From an uncultured Clostridia bacterium (GTDB lineage: Bacteria > Bacillota > Clostridia > TANB77 > CAG-508): DNA of 7,758 nucleotides. Position 1 is the first letter of the stretch. Each line of letters begins with the position of its first letter. The DNA is taken from contig CAORJJ010000088.1 of the NCBI GenBank assembly GCA_948517135.1, positions 1 through 7,758 of the forward strand. The letters are read 5' to 3'. This document shows, one piece after another, positions 1-7,266 of this stretch. Below the pieces are notes generated by a model. The model saw nothing but the letters and a program-made list of their open reading frames with translations. It searched no databases and was not told the origin of the DNA. Both the position numbers and the translations under genes were made by a program.

Positions 1-291
1 TTTAACTTTTAAAATTACTTTAAATATAATTCCTTCTTCTAATACATAATTATTACTTTCTGTTACAAATCTAAAGTTATTATCATTAAATGAATTCTTA
101 TCTAAATTCCAACTATTTTGTCCTAAAATATCTATCATTTCTATTTTTTCTTTGTCATATTCAAACTTTCCTGTTAATGCCATTAAACCTTTTTTGAAAT
201 TCTTCATGTTATTTAAATTTACACTTACTTCAAATTGATCTCCTGGATTTAATGTTTCTTTTGAAGATTCTAAACTCACTTCAAAAGTTGG
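1..291 (-). other. Cohesin-like domain, truncated by the window edge
   Basis: Residues about 2324-2420 begin TFEVSLESSKETLNPGDQFEVSVNL and continue with a short N-N-M-K-N strand, 'LMALTGKFEYDKEKIEMIDI', 'NSWNLDK', 'NFRFVTES' and 'EEGIIFKVILKVK'. This is the signature of cohesin modules: NPGD after a first strand, a G-x-x-x-L-x-Y-D core strand, and G-x-I/L-x-x-x-x-F-x-V at the eighth strand. About 95 of the usual ~140 residues are visible. Cohesins bind dockerin modules on partner proteins, in cellulosomes and in smaller toxin or glycosidase complexes of gut clostridia. Its presence after the Ig stalk suggests that this protein can recruit a dockerin-bearing partner. Confidence 0.75.
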
Positions 292-3200
292 AGTAGTTGG
301 TTCTACTGGAATATCTGGATTTTCTTCAGTTTCAATCCATGTAACATTTGCAGTAGCCATTCCTTCATTTCCTGCTTCATCTCTAAATTCGAATGTATAT
401 TCACCATTTTCTGTAAATGTATGTGTGTTTCCACCTTCTACTGTTACGTTTTCTTTATCAAATGTAATAGTTGCTATTACTGGTTCTGTTGTTTCAGACT
501 CTGTACTATATGTGATTGTTGCTACTGGTAAAGTCTTATCTATCCATGTAACTTCTGCTGTTGCTGTTCCCTTATTTCCAGCTTTATCTACAAATTCAAA
601 TGTAAATGTTCCATTTTCTGTAAATGTATATGTGTCTTTTCCATCATTATTCGTTATTTCTATTTCTTCACTTACATTTCCTAAAGTTGCAATTACTTCT
701 CCATTTGTTTTGTCTGTAGCATCATATGAAATTGTTGCTGTTGGAGCTATTTTATCTATACAAGTTACATTTGCTGTTACTGTTCCTTTATTTCCTGCTC
801 TATCTGAAAATTCAAATGTGAAACTTCCGTTTTCTTCAAATATATATGAACTATTTCCATTATTATTTAGTATTGTTATTTCATCTTCTTTTTCATTTTC
901 AAAAACTACTGTTGCAGTTACATTACTATTTGTTGGTAATATTGTACTGTATACCAATAATGGTTCTGGTACTACTTTATCTATCCATGTAACTTTTGCT
1001 ATTACAACACCTTCATTCCCTGCTGGTCCTGTAAATTTGAAAGTATATTCTCCATTTTCTGTAAATGTATGTGTATCACCACCTTCTACTACTACATTTT
1101 CTTTATCAAAAGTAACCGTTGCTGTTACATCTTGATTTGTTAGTTCATTTATATCATATGTAATAGTTGCTACTGGTAAAGTTTTATCTATCCATGTTAC
1201 TCTAGCTGTTGCTGTTCCTATATTTCCAGCTTCATCTACAAATTCGAAAACAAATTCTGCATTATCTGAAAATGTATATGTATTATTTCCATCATTGTTT
1301 GTGATTGTTACATTACTTTCATCAAAATTTATTGTTGCTATTACTTCTTGATTTGTTGCTTCTTGAGTACTATATGTTATTATTGCTTTTGGAACTTTTT
1401 TATCTATCCAATCTACTTTTGCTTTTGCTGTTCCTTTATTTCCTAAACTGTTTACAAATTCAAATGTAAATTCTCCATTTTCTTCAAATGTATATGTATT
1501 ATTTCCATTATTATTTGTTATTGTAATATCATCACTTTCTGTTTCTAAAGTTGCAACTACATTTCTATTTGTTTTTTCTTCAATATCATATTTTACAGTA
1601 GCTTTTGGAATTGTATTATCTATCCAATCCACTCTCGCCGTAGCTACACCTGAATTTCCATATGGTCCAACAAATTCAAATATGAATTCTCCATTTTCTT
1701 CAAATGTATATGTGTTTTTTCCATCATTATTTGTAACTCTTGTTCCTTCTCTATCAAATGTTATTGTTACTGTTACAGGTTTATTTGTTGTTTCTGTTAT
1801 ATCATACGTTAATGTTACATTTGGTAATGTTTTACATATCCAGTCTACTCTTGCAGTCGCTGTTCCTTCATTTCCATAAGGTCCTCTAAACTCAAAAGTA
1901 AATTCTCCATTTTCTTCAAATGTATATGTGTTTTCTCCATTATTGTTTAATATTGTAACATTCTCTCTATCAAATGTTACTGTTACTGTTACATCTTGAT
2001 TTGTTGGATCTGTTATGTCATAAGTAAATGTTGCATTTGGTAATGTTTTACATATCCAATCAACTGTTGCTGTCGCTGTTCCCTTATTTCCTTCACTATC
2101 TTCAAATTCAAATGTAAATGTTCCATTTTCTGTAAATGTATATGTTGTTTTTCCATCATTATTTAATACTGTTATTTCTGTACTTGGATTTACTAATTTA
2201 GCAACAACATCTCCATTTGTTAATGTTTCAATATCATATTCTATTTCTGCTGTTGGAACTACTACCTCTTTTTTAGTTATATCTTCATAGAAATTAAACA
2301 TTCTAGCACCAACATGTCTTTTAGCACCTGTGTAAGATGTTTCTACTCCAATAATTTTTACATATCTAACTTTAACTGATTCATCAAAATCTACTGTTTT
2401 TGTTGTTTGATTGTTTGCCCATGTTACTTCTTTTATTTCTGTAAAGTTTTCTCCATCCATACTTCCTAAGATTTTTCCTGTAAGTATTTTTCCATTTTCA
2501 CTATGAGGTACATAATCCATTGCACTTAAATAGATTGCTGAATCAAATTTTATTACTATATATTTTTCATTATCTGTACCAGCTGCTGAATTTAACCATC
2601 TTGTATTATAATTACCATCTATTGCATTTACTGCTGCTCCATTTTGTCCTTTATCCTCTGCTGAAACTTCTGCTACTGATAAATGTGATACTGGTACATA
2701 TTTTCTTGTATCTTCTTGGTTATCTGCTGTAAATTGAAATTCTACTGGATCACTAGCTGCAAAAATTCCTTTTGCTTTTGTTCTTATTAAAAGTTTTTTA
2801 TATCCTTTAACTATTGGTTCTTGTTCTGTAAAACTAATCCACTCATTATTTATGTTTCTTCCTTGTATATTATCTATAGTCTTCCACTCAAGATTTTCTT
2901 GATTATTTACTCCTATTAATCTATTTTCTAAGTCATTCAAATATGCAGTAATAGTAGGAGTACTATACTTTTGAATGTTAATACTATATTCTTTATCGCT
3001 ATTTTCCAAGCGAATTAGTATTTTATCCTCTACATTTAATTGCTCTATTTCAATTAATGTTAATTGATGTATATCTTCAGTTACTTCTTTCCAATTTTCT
3101 CCTGAGTCTAAACTATAACTCCATTTTGAACCTTTAAATTCATCTGTTAAAATTATTTTTCCACTATTTTCTCCATCAAATGCGAAATCTGCTACTTTCT

Positions 3201-6200
3201 TTACAGTTGTATCTTCATATAAATTTACCATTGCAATAGCTGCAAATATACCATAACCTTCGACTTCTATTTTTACATATTGTCCATATACGCTTTCATT
3301 AAATCTAATTTTCTTGAATTCTTCGTTTTGTTCGCAATTTTCTATTCTTCCAGCTTCTATCCAATCCATACCATTTTCACTTACATATACAATCGCATTT
3401 TTTATATAACAAGGATCATCTGGTTTATATAACTTTTGAGTAAATTCTAGTGCAGATATACTCTTAGGTTCATCAAGTTTTATACTAACAAATGCTTTAG
3501 AACCAACTATTGAGTATCTAAAGTCTGTATGCCATAATGTATTAATATTTCCATCAATTACATTTTCAGCATAAAATGGTCTAGTAGCATCTATTGATTG
3601 TGATGATCTATCATGAATTGATAAATGGCTTATTGATATATATTTTTCTGTATCTGTATCGCTATCTTCAGTAAATTGATATTCTAATACTTCACTTGCT
3701 GTATAAATACCTGTTGCTTTTGCTCTAACAAAAAGCTTTTTATTTCCTTCAACTATTGGTTCTTCTTCTGAATAAGACTTCCAAGTTGTATCTTCTTCAT
3801 ATTTCCATTCAAGAATATCTTTATTAGATATTCCAATTAGTTTATTCTCTAAGTCATTTACATATGGTGTAATATTAGGAACTTCTCCTTTTTTTATGTT
3901 AATAGTATATATAGCTTCATTTCCTTCAAATTTAATTTTTATTTTATCATTTTCATTAATTTGGTTCATCTCTTCTGTTGTTAATTGATGTACATCTCCT
4001 GTTCCATCTTTCCAAGTTGTACCTGAATCAAAACTATATTTCCAATTTAAAGTTTTATATTCATCTAATAAGGCTATCTTTCCACCATTTTCTCCATCAA
4101 ATGAATAAGTTCCTACTATTTCTACTGCTTTGTTTTCATATAAATTGAACATTGCTGCTACCATAAAACTATTACTTGCTGATGCAGCTTGTGTTTTCTT
4201 ACCTACAATTTTAATATATTTAGCTTTAGTAGGTTCAAAATCTACACTTTTCATTGAAACATCATTTGTATTTGCATATCTCCAATCTGTTCCAGATACT
4301 ACTTCTGTCCAATTCTCCCCATCCATACTTGTTAAAATTTGAGCACTTTCTATTTTACCATTGCCTCCTGCAAGTGGTAAATATTCTAATGAAGTTAAAT
4401 TTTTAGGTTCATCTAATTGAATAACAATAAATTTATTTCTATCACTACCATCCCATGCTGAATGCCAATTTGTATTTGGATTAGCATCAATAGCATTTCT
4501 TGCATGTCTTCCTTGAGCAGTAGCTTCTGATGAAACTGCATTAATTGATAAATGAGATACTGGAATATATTTTCTTGTATCTGGTTGATTATCTTCTGTA
4601 AAATTGTAAGTTCTGCTATTTGTACTTGCTAAATATGTTCCTGTTGCACCTACTCTGACTATTACTGTCTTATTTCCTGTTAAATCAGGTGTTTCATCAC
4701 TATATGAAGTCCATTTATCAGTTTCGTTATATTTCCACTGCATTGCAGGAGTTGCAGCAATTAATCTATTTTCTAAATCATTTGCATATAACGTTCTTGG
4801 TAATCCTGCTGATTCTTGAATATCTATTTTGTATAAGTTTTCCTCACTATAATTTACACCAACTATGTGAATGTATATATCGTTTTCAGCTGTAATTGAT
4901 GCAATTTCTTCTGGTGTTAATAACAATTTATGTTCTTCACTTCCATCAAATGCAACTTCATGCCAGTGTTCTAATCCACCTTGTGGATTTCCATCTATAC
5001 AATAATCCCAACGAACTCCGTTTCCATCAAAACGACTAGATAACACTATTTTGTTAGCATCATTTCCATCAAATGAGAAACTTGCAATTGATGTATCTAA
5101 TGAACCAAGTATATGGTTAGCTTCTAATCTTGTAAGAGATGGTTGATATACTGTATAACTATCTGCTGTATTATTAGGAGTAGCTTTTGCTTCATTTAAT
5201 ATTCTTGTTTGTAAAAGTGTAAATCTATACGAATTTTCAACACTTACCATTTTGGGTTTAATTAAATTTGTTAAATGATACATTGGTAATGGAAAATATT
5301 TTAAAGATTCTGCCATCTCTTCTGCTAAGTAATAGAAATCATCTTCTGTTTTTTCTGCATTTGCACAATATGCACTATATAATCCATACCATGCATCTAT
5401 ATTTATTGGTTGTACTTCTAATGCTTTTCTATAAATTTCTTCTTGTTTAACAGGGTCTCCTTCATATATTTTTGCTTCCATTATAATTTTTTGACAGTTT
5501 TCTAATGTTTCTTGTTGATTCATTGCTTCTTGAGCTAATGCTATATATACAACAGAATATCCTCTACTATAACTTGCATTCCCCCAACCTAAAGGTAATC
5601 TTTCACCTTTTTCAGATAATGTCCAACCACTTACGTCATTATCAATTCCCCAATAACCTTTACCATTTGAATCTTGTGTGTAATATAGTAATGCTGCGTG
5701 ACCTGGTTGACCAATAACTGCTGATGCTATTCCATGTACACCACGAATACAGTGACCTGATTTTGATATACCACCACAAACGCATCCTGTTCCAAATTTA
5801 TTTCTAAAGTTCATCCATAATTTATTTAATCTATAATTTAATGTTCCTCTTGATATACCATAGTCATCTAATGTTTTACCATTAACGCTAAATAATTGAT
5901 TAAAGTAATCACGGTTTTCTTCAGAATAATATATTGGATTTCCATAATTTGGCCATACATATGATATATAAGAGTGAGGTGTTAATAATCCCCATGCATT
6001 ATTTGGTGTTTTATCAATTTTGGCTTGTGTATATTCATTAAGCCATACTATTGATTCGTCATCTAGTAATGTATTCATTACATAACGCATTTCTTCTATA
6101 GTATAAGTTTCAAACCAAGGTGTAATGTCAACTGTCGATGTTACTCTAAATTTACCTTGATTATACATTTCTTTATAAATTCTATAACGTACAACACTAT

Positions 6201-7260
6201 CAGATTGATTTTCTACTGCTGAAGGTTGCATCCATAATGCAACTTGTGCAGAGTGTGTTAATGAAAGTGTTATCGCCATTCTTTTATATAAATCACCTTT
6301 TGTAATAGGTGCATTTGGTCTTCTATTATGTAATCTTCTAATACCTTCTTCTGATATTGGTTCTGTAATATCAAAATCACTTTTATATTCTTTTAATAAT
6401 CTTGTAAGTTGTTTTAGTGAGTTAAAATATCCACCTGTTGGTGTTCCACCCAATATATAATATCTAAGATTCTCTAAATCATTCATTAACCAAGATACAG
6501 TATTCATATTATCTTCGCTAATTTGAACATATGCTTGTAATAATTCATAATCAGTATTTTTAACAAATTCTCTTTGTAATAAAAGTAATTCATATTCTCC
6601 TGTTATTTCTTCCCCATAATGAGATTTTATAGCTTCATCATATTCTTCTACAGTTTTTATAAAATCTGCTACTGAAACATTTTCATCATATCCTTCTTTT
6701 ACTAATTTTGCATTTGCATACACTGAATGATCTCCATCAGCATTTCCATTATTATGCGCATACAATTTCAAATAATTTGCATCTTTTATATCTATTTTTA
6801 CAAATTCTGCATTTGAATTTCCCTTCATTGCTTTAGGTGATGCTGGTGTTTTTAAATCCCAATTTTCACCATCTACAGAAGTATATATTAAAAATTTTAC
6901 ACCATTTCCAGCTGATCCCCTACTTGCATCAACTCCTATGTATGCTGTAAAGAAATCATAATCATAATCTGTAATATCATACACAACTGTTGATGTAGCA
7001 TGTGCTGCTATACCTTTTAAAAATTTTTTTGGCTGTCCATCTACAATTAATGTAATTAACCCACCATTGTATTTGGTGTCTAAATTTTTATCTAAAGTTA
7101 TGCTTCCCCAACCAACAGAAGATTGGTTTGAAACATATTTCATATCAGACAAATACTGATATTGTTTCTCTGTTGCTTGAACCTCTTTTGTAAATAGTCC
7201 TAAAAAAATTACCATAAAACAAAATATCATATTTACTATGATTCTCTTATCTTTTTTCAT
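1..7260 (-). CDS. Giant secreted modular protein: NPCBM, transglutaminase-like, 3x discoidin block, 9x Ig-like, cohesin (3' end missing)
   Basis: This is one uninterrupted reading frame of 2420 codons from the ATG at 7260 to base 1, with no stop, so the C-terminus lies outside the window. The start is set by AGGAGAGGA six bases upstream and by an immediate signal peptide. Domain order: signal peptide 1-29, NPCBM-like 36-187, helical region about 195-485, transglutaminase-like core 487-575, TPR-like 581-655, three F5/8C-containing blocks 725-1659, nine Ig-like repeats 1669-2313, cohesin-like from about 2325. Proteins with this kind of build in Clostridia are secreted glycan- or host-directed factors that join sugar-binding modules to one catalytic domain. 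Here the only catalytic candidate is the cysteine-type core, so a peptidase or transamidase is more likely than a glycosidase. A surface anchor, dockerin or further cohesins could follow past the left edge. The gene has its own promoter and looks like the first gene of its transcript. I do not know a symbol for it. The frame is certain; the overall function is inferred. Confidence 0.95.
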   Translation of the reverse strand, partial: MKKDKRIIVNMIFCFMVIFLGLFTKEVQATEKQYQYLSDMKYVSNQSSVGWGSITLDKNLDTKYNGGLITLIVDGQPKKFLKGIAAHATSTVVYDITDYDYDFFTAYIGVDASRGSAGNGVKFLIYTSVDGENWDLKTPASPKAMKGNSNAEFVKIDIKDANYLKLYAHNNGNADGDHSVYANAKLVKEGYDENVSVADFIKTVEEYDEAIKSHYGEEITGEYELLLLQREFVKNTDYELLQAYVQISEDNMNTVSWLMNDLENLRYYILGGTPTGGYFNSLKQLTRLLKEYKSDFDITEPISEEGIRRLHNRRPNAPITKGDLYKRMAITLSLTHSAQVALWMQPSAVENQSDSVVRYRIYKEMYNQGKFRVTSTVDITPWFETYTIEEMRYVMNTLLDDESIVWLNEYTQAKIDKTPNNAWGLLTPHSYISYVWPNYGNPIYYSEENRDYFNQLFSVNGKTLDDYGISRGTLNYRLNKLWMNFRNKFGTGCVCGGISKSGHCIRGVHGIASAVIGQPGHAALLYYTQDSNGKGYWGIDNDVSGWTLSEKGERLPLGWGNASYSRGYSVVYIALAQEAMNQQETLENCQKIIMEAKIYEGDPVKQEEIYRKALEVQPINIDAWYGLYSAYCANAEKTEDDFYYLAEEMAESLKYFPLPMYHLTNLIKPKMVSVENSYRFTLLQTRILNEAKATPNNTADSYTVYQPSLTRLEANHILGSLDTSIASFSFDGNDANKIVLSSRFDGNGVRWDYCIDGNPQGGLEHWHEVAFDGSEEHKLLLTPEEIASITAENDIYIHIVGVNYSEENLYKIDIQESAGLPRTLYANDLENRLIAATPAMQWKYNETDKWTSYSDETPDLTGNKTVIVRVGATGTYLASTNSRTYNFTEDNQPDTRKYIPVSHLSINAVSSEATAQGRHARNAIDANPNTNWHSAWDGSDRNKFIVIQLDEPKNLTSLEYLPLAGGNGKIESAQILTSMDGENWTEVVSGTDWRYANTNDVSMKSVDFEPTKAKYIKIVGKKTQAASASNSFMVAAMFNLYENKAVEIVGTYSFDGENGGKIALLDEYKTLNWKYSFDSGTTWKDGTGDVHQLTTEEMNQINENDKIKIKFEGNEAIYTINIKKGEVPNITPYVNDLENKLIGISNKDILEWKYEEDTTWKSYSEEEPIVEGNKKLFVRAKATGIYTASEVLEYQFTEDSDTDTEKYISISHLSIHDRSSQSIDATRPFYAENVIDGNINTLWHTDFRYSIVGSKAFVSIKLDEPKSISALEFTQKLYKPDDPCYIKNAIVYVSENGMDWIEAGRIENCEQNEEFKKIRFNESVYGQYVKIEVEGYGIFAAIAMVNLYEDTTVKKVADFAFDGENSGKIILTDEFKGSKWSYSLDSGENWKEVTEDIHQLTLIEIEQLNVEDKILIRLENSDKEYSINIQKYSTPTITAYLNDLENRLIGVNNQENLEWKTIDNIQGRNINNEWISFTEQEPIVKGYKKLLIRTKAKGIFAASDPVEFQFTADNQEDTRKYVPVSHLSVAEVSAEDKGQNGAAVNAIDGNYNTRWLNSAAGTDNEKYIVIKFDSAIYLSAMDYVPHSENGKILTGKILGSMDGENFTEIKEVTWANNQTTKTVDFDESVKVRYVKIIGVETSYTGAKRHVGARMFNFYEDITKKEVVVPTAEIEYDIETLTNGDVVAKLVNPSTEITVLNNDGKTTYTFTENGTFTFEFEDSEGNKGTATATVDWICKTLPNATFTYDITDPTNQDVTVTVTFDRENVTILNNNGENTYTFEENGEFTFEFRGPYGNEGTATARVDWICKTLPNVTLTYDITETTNKPVTVTITFDREGTRVTNNDGKNTYTFEENGEFIFEFVGPYGNSGVATARVDWIDNTIPKATVKYDIEEKTNRNVVATLETESDDITITNNNGNNTYTFEENGEFTFEFVNSLGNKGTAKAKVDWIDKKVPKAIITYSTQEATNQEVIATINFDESNVTITNNDGNNTYTFSDNAEFVFEFVDEAGNIGTATARVTWIDKTLPVATITYDINELTNQDVTATVTFDKENVVVEGGDTHTFTENGEYTFKFTGPAGNEGVVIAKVTWIDKVVPEPLLVYSTILPTNSNVTATVVFENEKEDEITILNNNGNSSYIFEENGSFTFEFSDRAGNKGTVTANVTCIDKIAPTATISYDATDKTNGEVIATLGNVSEEIEITNNDGKDTYTFTENGTFTFEFVDKAGNKGTATAEVTWIDKTLPVATITYSTESETTEPVIATITFDKENVTVEGGNTHTFTENGEYTFEFRDEAGNEGMATANVTWIETEENPDIPVEPTTPTFEVSLESSKETLNPGDQFEVSVNLNNMKNFKKGLMALTGKFEYDKEKIEMIDILGQNSWNLDKNSFNDNNFRFVTESNNYVLEEGIIFKVILKVK
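322..2256 (-). repeat. Nine tandem Ig-like repeats (72-residue, 216-bp period)
   Basis: Residues 1669-2313 contain nine beta-rich units with the pattern P-x-A-T-(I/F)-x-Y(D/S)...TN-x-(D/E)V-x-(A/V)T-(V/I)-TF...NN-x-G-x-(N)TYTF-x-ENG-x-(F/Y)TFEF...GN-x-GTATA-x-V-(D/T)-WIDK. Units on the DNA: 2041-2256, 1825-2040, 1609-1824, 1393-1608, 1177-1392, 970-1176, 745-969, 529-744, 322-528. Lengths are 72 residues except unit 6 (69), unit 7 (75) and unit 9 (69). Units 6 and 9 replace the NN-x-G turn with an EGG(D/N)TH turn. The fold is the common bacterial Ig-like sandwich whose last strands read YTF.F.D.AGN.GTA. Such arrays act as extended stalks that hold adhesive or catalytic modules off the cell surface. 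Confidence 0.9.
2284..3204 (-). repeat. Block copy 3: beta module + DUF4073-like module + F5/8C domain
   Basis: Residues 1353-1659. Part a (1353-1431) has VADFAFDGENSGKIIL and WSYSLDSGENWKEV, closest to copy 2. Part b (about 1435-1513) has 'YLNDLENRLIGV' and an insert TIDNIQGRNINNEW (1461-1474) before 'VKGYKKLLIRTKAKGIFAAS'. The F5/8C part (1521-1659) has YVPVSHLSV, NAIDGNYNTRWLNSA (W1555), IVIKFDSAIYLSAMDYVP, GSMDGENFTEIKEVTW and VRYVKIIG. It is closest to copy 1 in this part. The 'SMDGENW' Trp is replaced by F1606. A short linker with EVVVP leads to the Ig-like array. Confidence 0.8.
3214..4125 (-). repeat. Block copy 2: beta module + DUF4073-like module + F5/8C domain
   Basis: Residues 1046-1349. 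Part a (1046-1124) has GTYSFDGENGGKIALL, WKYSFDSGTTWKDG and 'LTTEEMNQINENDKIKIKF'. Part b (about 1127-1199) has 'YVNDLENKLIGIS', LEWKYEEDTTWKSYSEEEP and 'KATGIYTASEVLEYQF'. The F5/8C part (1207-1349) keeps NVIDGNINTLWHTDF (W1243), SENGMDWIEAG and GQYVKIEVEG. It is the most diverged of the three F5/8C domains and has two extra cysteines (C1284, C1309) that could pair. The three-part order is identical to copies 1 and 3, which shows that the whole block was duplicated. Confidence 0.8.
4135..5088 (-). repeat. Block copy 1: beta module + DUF4073-like module + F5/8C domain
   Basis: Residues 725-1042. Part a (about 725-816) begins SIASFSFDGNDANKI and has W.Y..DG and an EEIASITAENDIYIHI strand. It is longer than in the other copies because of an insert around residues 756-776 (GNPQGGLEHWHEVAFDG). 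Part b (about 820-890) has 'YANDLENRLI', 'QWKYNETDKWTSYS' and 'GNKTVIVRVGATGTYLAS', which resembles the small module I recall as DUF4073 (unverified). Part c (898-1042) is an F5/8 type C / discoidin-like domain: YIPVSHLSI, NAIDANPNTNWHSAW (W932, W936), IVIQLDEPKNLTSLEY, SMDGENWTEV and KAKYIKIVG. F5/8C domains bind carbohydrates or lipids through loops at one end of a beta-barrel. Confidence 0.8.
5296..5520 (-). other. TPR-like helical segment after the catalytic core
   Basis: Residues about 581-655 form helix pairs. The clearest is EEIYRKALEVQPINIDAWYGLYSAY, which has the spacing of a tetratricopeptide repeat (A/L at helix A, P then a helix B with W/Y/L). It is followed by a helix AEEMAESLKYFP. 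An earlier helix (ETLENCQKIIMEAKIYEGDP) could be a degenerate repeat. TPRs mediate protein-protein contacts. In a secreted enzyme this piece may pack against the catalytic core or hold its substrate. Only one repeat is convincing. Residues 656-724 after it have no recognisable fold and may be linker. Confidence 0.5.
5536..5802 (-). other. Transglutaminase-like cysteine catalytic core
   Basis: Residues about 487-575 fit the Cys-His-Asp layout of the transglutaminase/cysteine-peptidase superfamily. C495 sits in GTGCVCGGISKSGHC. It is followed 15 residues later by HGIASAV, matching the usual 'LGIPA..V' strand, then GQPGHAALLYY with candidate His H521, then GYWGIDNDVSGW with candidate Asp D540. 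The C-to-G distance and the 26- and 19-residue gaps to His and Asp are those expected of the compact bacterial core. Members cleave peptides or crosslink/deamidate Gln side chains. Sequence alone does not separate these activities. C493, C504, H503 and H509 crowd the site, which is unusual. C493 is the second choice for the nucleophile. The family call is by motif spacing only. Confidence 0.7.
5803..6676 (-). other. Helical region ahead of the catalytic core
   Basis: Residues about 195-486 contain no repeat and are largely helix-like, rich in Leu, Glu, Lys, Tyr and Asn (for example SVADFIKTVEEYDEAI and NTVSWLMNDLENLRYYILGG). The stretch from about 306 to 460 is more aromatic, with RRPNAPITKGDLYKRMAITL, ALWMQP, TPWFETYTIEEMRYVMNTLL, DDESIVWLNEY and TPHSYISYVWPNYGNPIYYS. 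This density of Trp, Tyr and Pro suggests a folded part of the enzyme that helps shape the substrate site rather than a linker. I recognise no named family. It leads into the cysteine-rich core without a visible linker, so I treat it as the N-terminal part of the same catalytic unit. Confidence 0.5.
6700..7155 (-). other. NPCBM-like carbohydrate-binding module
   Basis: Residues about 36-187 match the pattern of NPCBM/NEW2 modules: YLSDMKYVSNQSSVGWGSITLD at the start, a conserved 'KGIAAHATSTVVYDI' strand (83-96), then a 'YIGVDASRGSAGNGVKF' segment, 'YTSVDGENW' and a terminal 'KLYAHNNGNADGDHSVYANAKL' strand. The family has a jelly-roll beta-sandwich fold, commonly found at the N-terminus of secreted glycoside hydrolases and other glycan-active proteins, with binding to galactose-type sugars described for some members. 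Its place right after the signal peptide is usual. Length (~150 residues) is normal for the family. The ligand here cannot be told from the sequence. Confidence 0.85.
7174..7260 (-). other. Sec signal peptide
   Basis: Residues 1-29 show a basic n-region (MKKDKR), a hydrophobic h-region of about 17 residues (IIVNMIFCFMVIFLGLF) and a polar c-region ending in V-Q-A. This predicts signal peptidase I cleavage between A29 and T30. C14 lies inside the hydrophobic core and is not followed by a lipobox arrangement, so lipoprotein processing is unlikely. The protein is therefore expected to be exported. Confidence 0.9.
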
Positions 7261-7266
7261 TTAAAA

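Noticed and set aside
425..1135. Rightward open frame of 236 codons rich in Val, Ser, Phe and Pro
   Set aside because: It is antisense to Ig-like units 4-kb into the real gene's 3' part (units 6-9) and repeats with the same period. It has no RBS, and its open state follows from the codon pattern of the opposite strand.
1682..1879. Rightward 65-codon open frame
   Set aside because: It is the same antisense shadow in Ig-like units 2-3 and is similar to the frame at 425-1135 only because both mirror the repeat.
322..2256. Regular ~216-bp DNA repeat that might be a CRISPR array or satellite
   Set aside because: The period is a whole number of codons, the frame stays open, and the conserved parts are Ig-like strands. 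There are no short identical repeats with unique spacers.
2520..2732. Rightward 70-codon Leu/Tyr-rich frame that looks membrane-like
   Set aside because: It is antisense to the third F5/8C domain. The Leu-rich look comes from AT-rich codons read backwards, and there is no RBS.
4130..5717. Further short rightward frames (4130-4342, 4689-4895, 5268-5450, 5505-5717)
   Set aside because: All lie opposite well-defined domains of the leftward protein, lack ribosome-binding sites and have low-complexity composition.
5100..6200. CGT arginine codons appearing in the catalytic part as a possible sign of foreign origin
   Set aside because: AGA is used next to CGT throughout the same part and a CGC occurs in a later block, so the difference is too small to support transfer.
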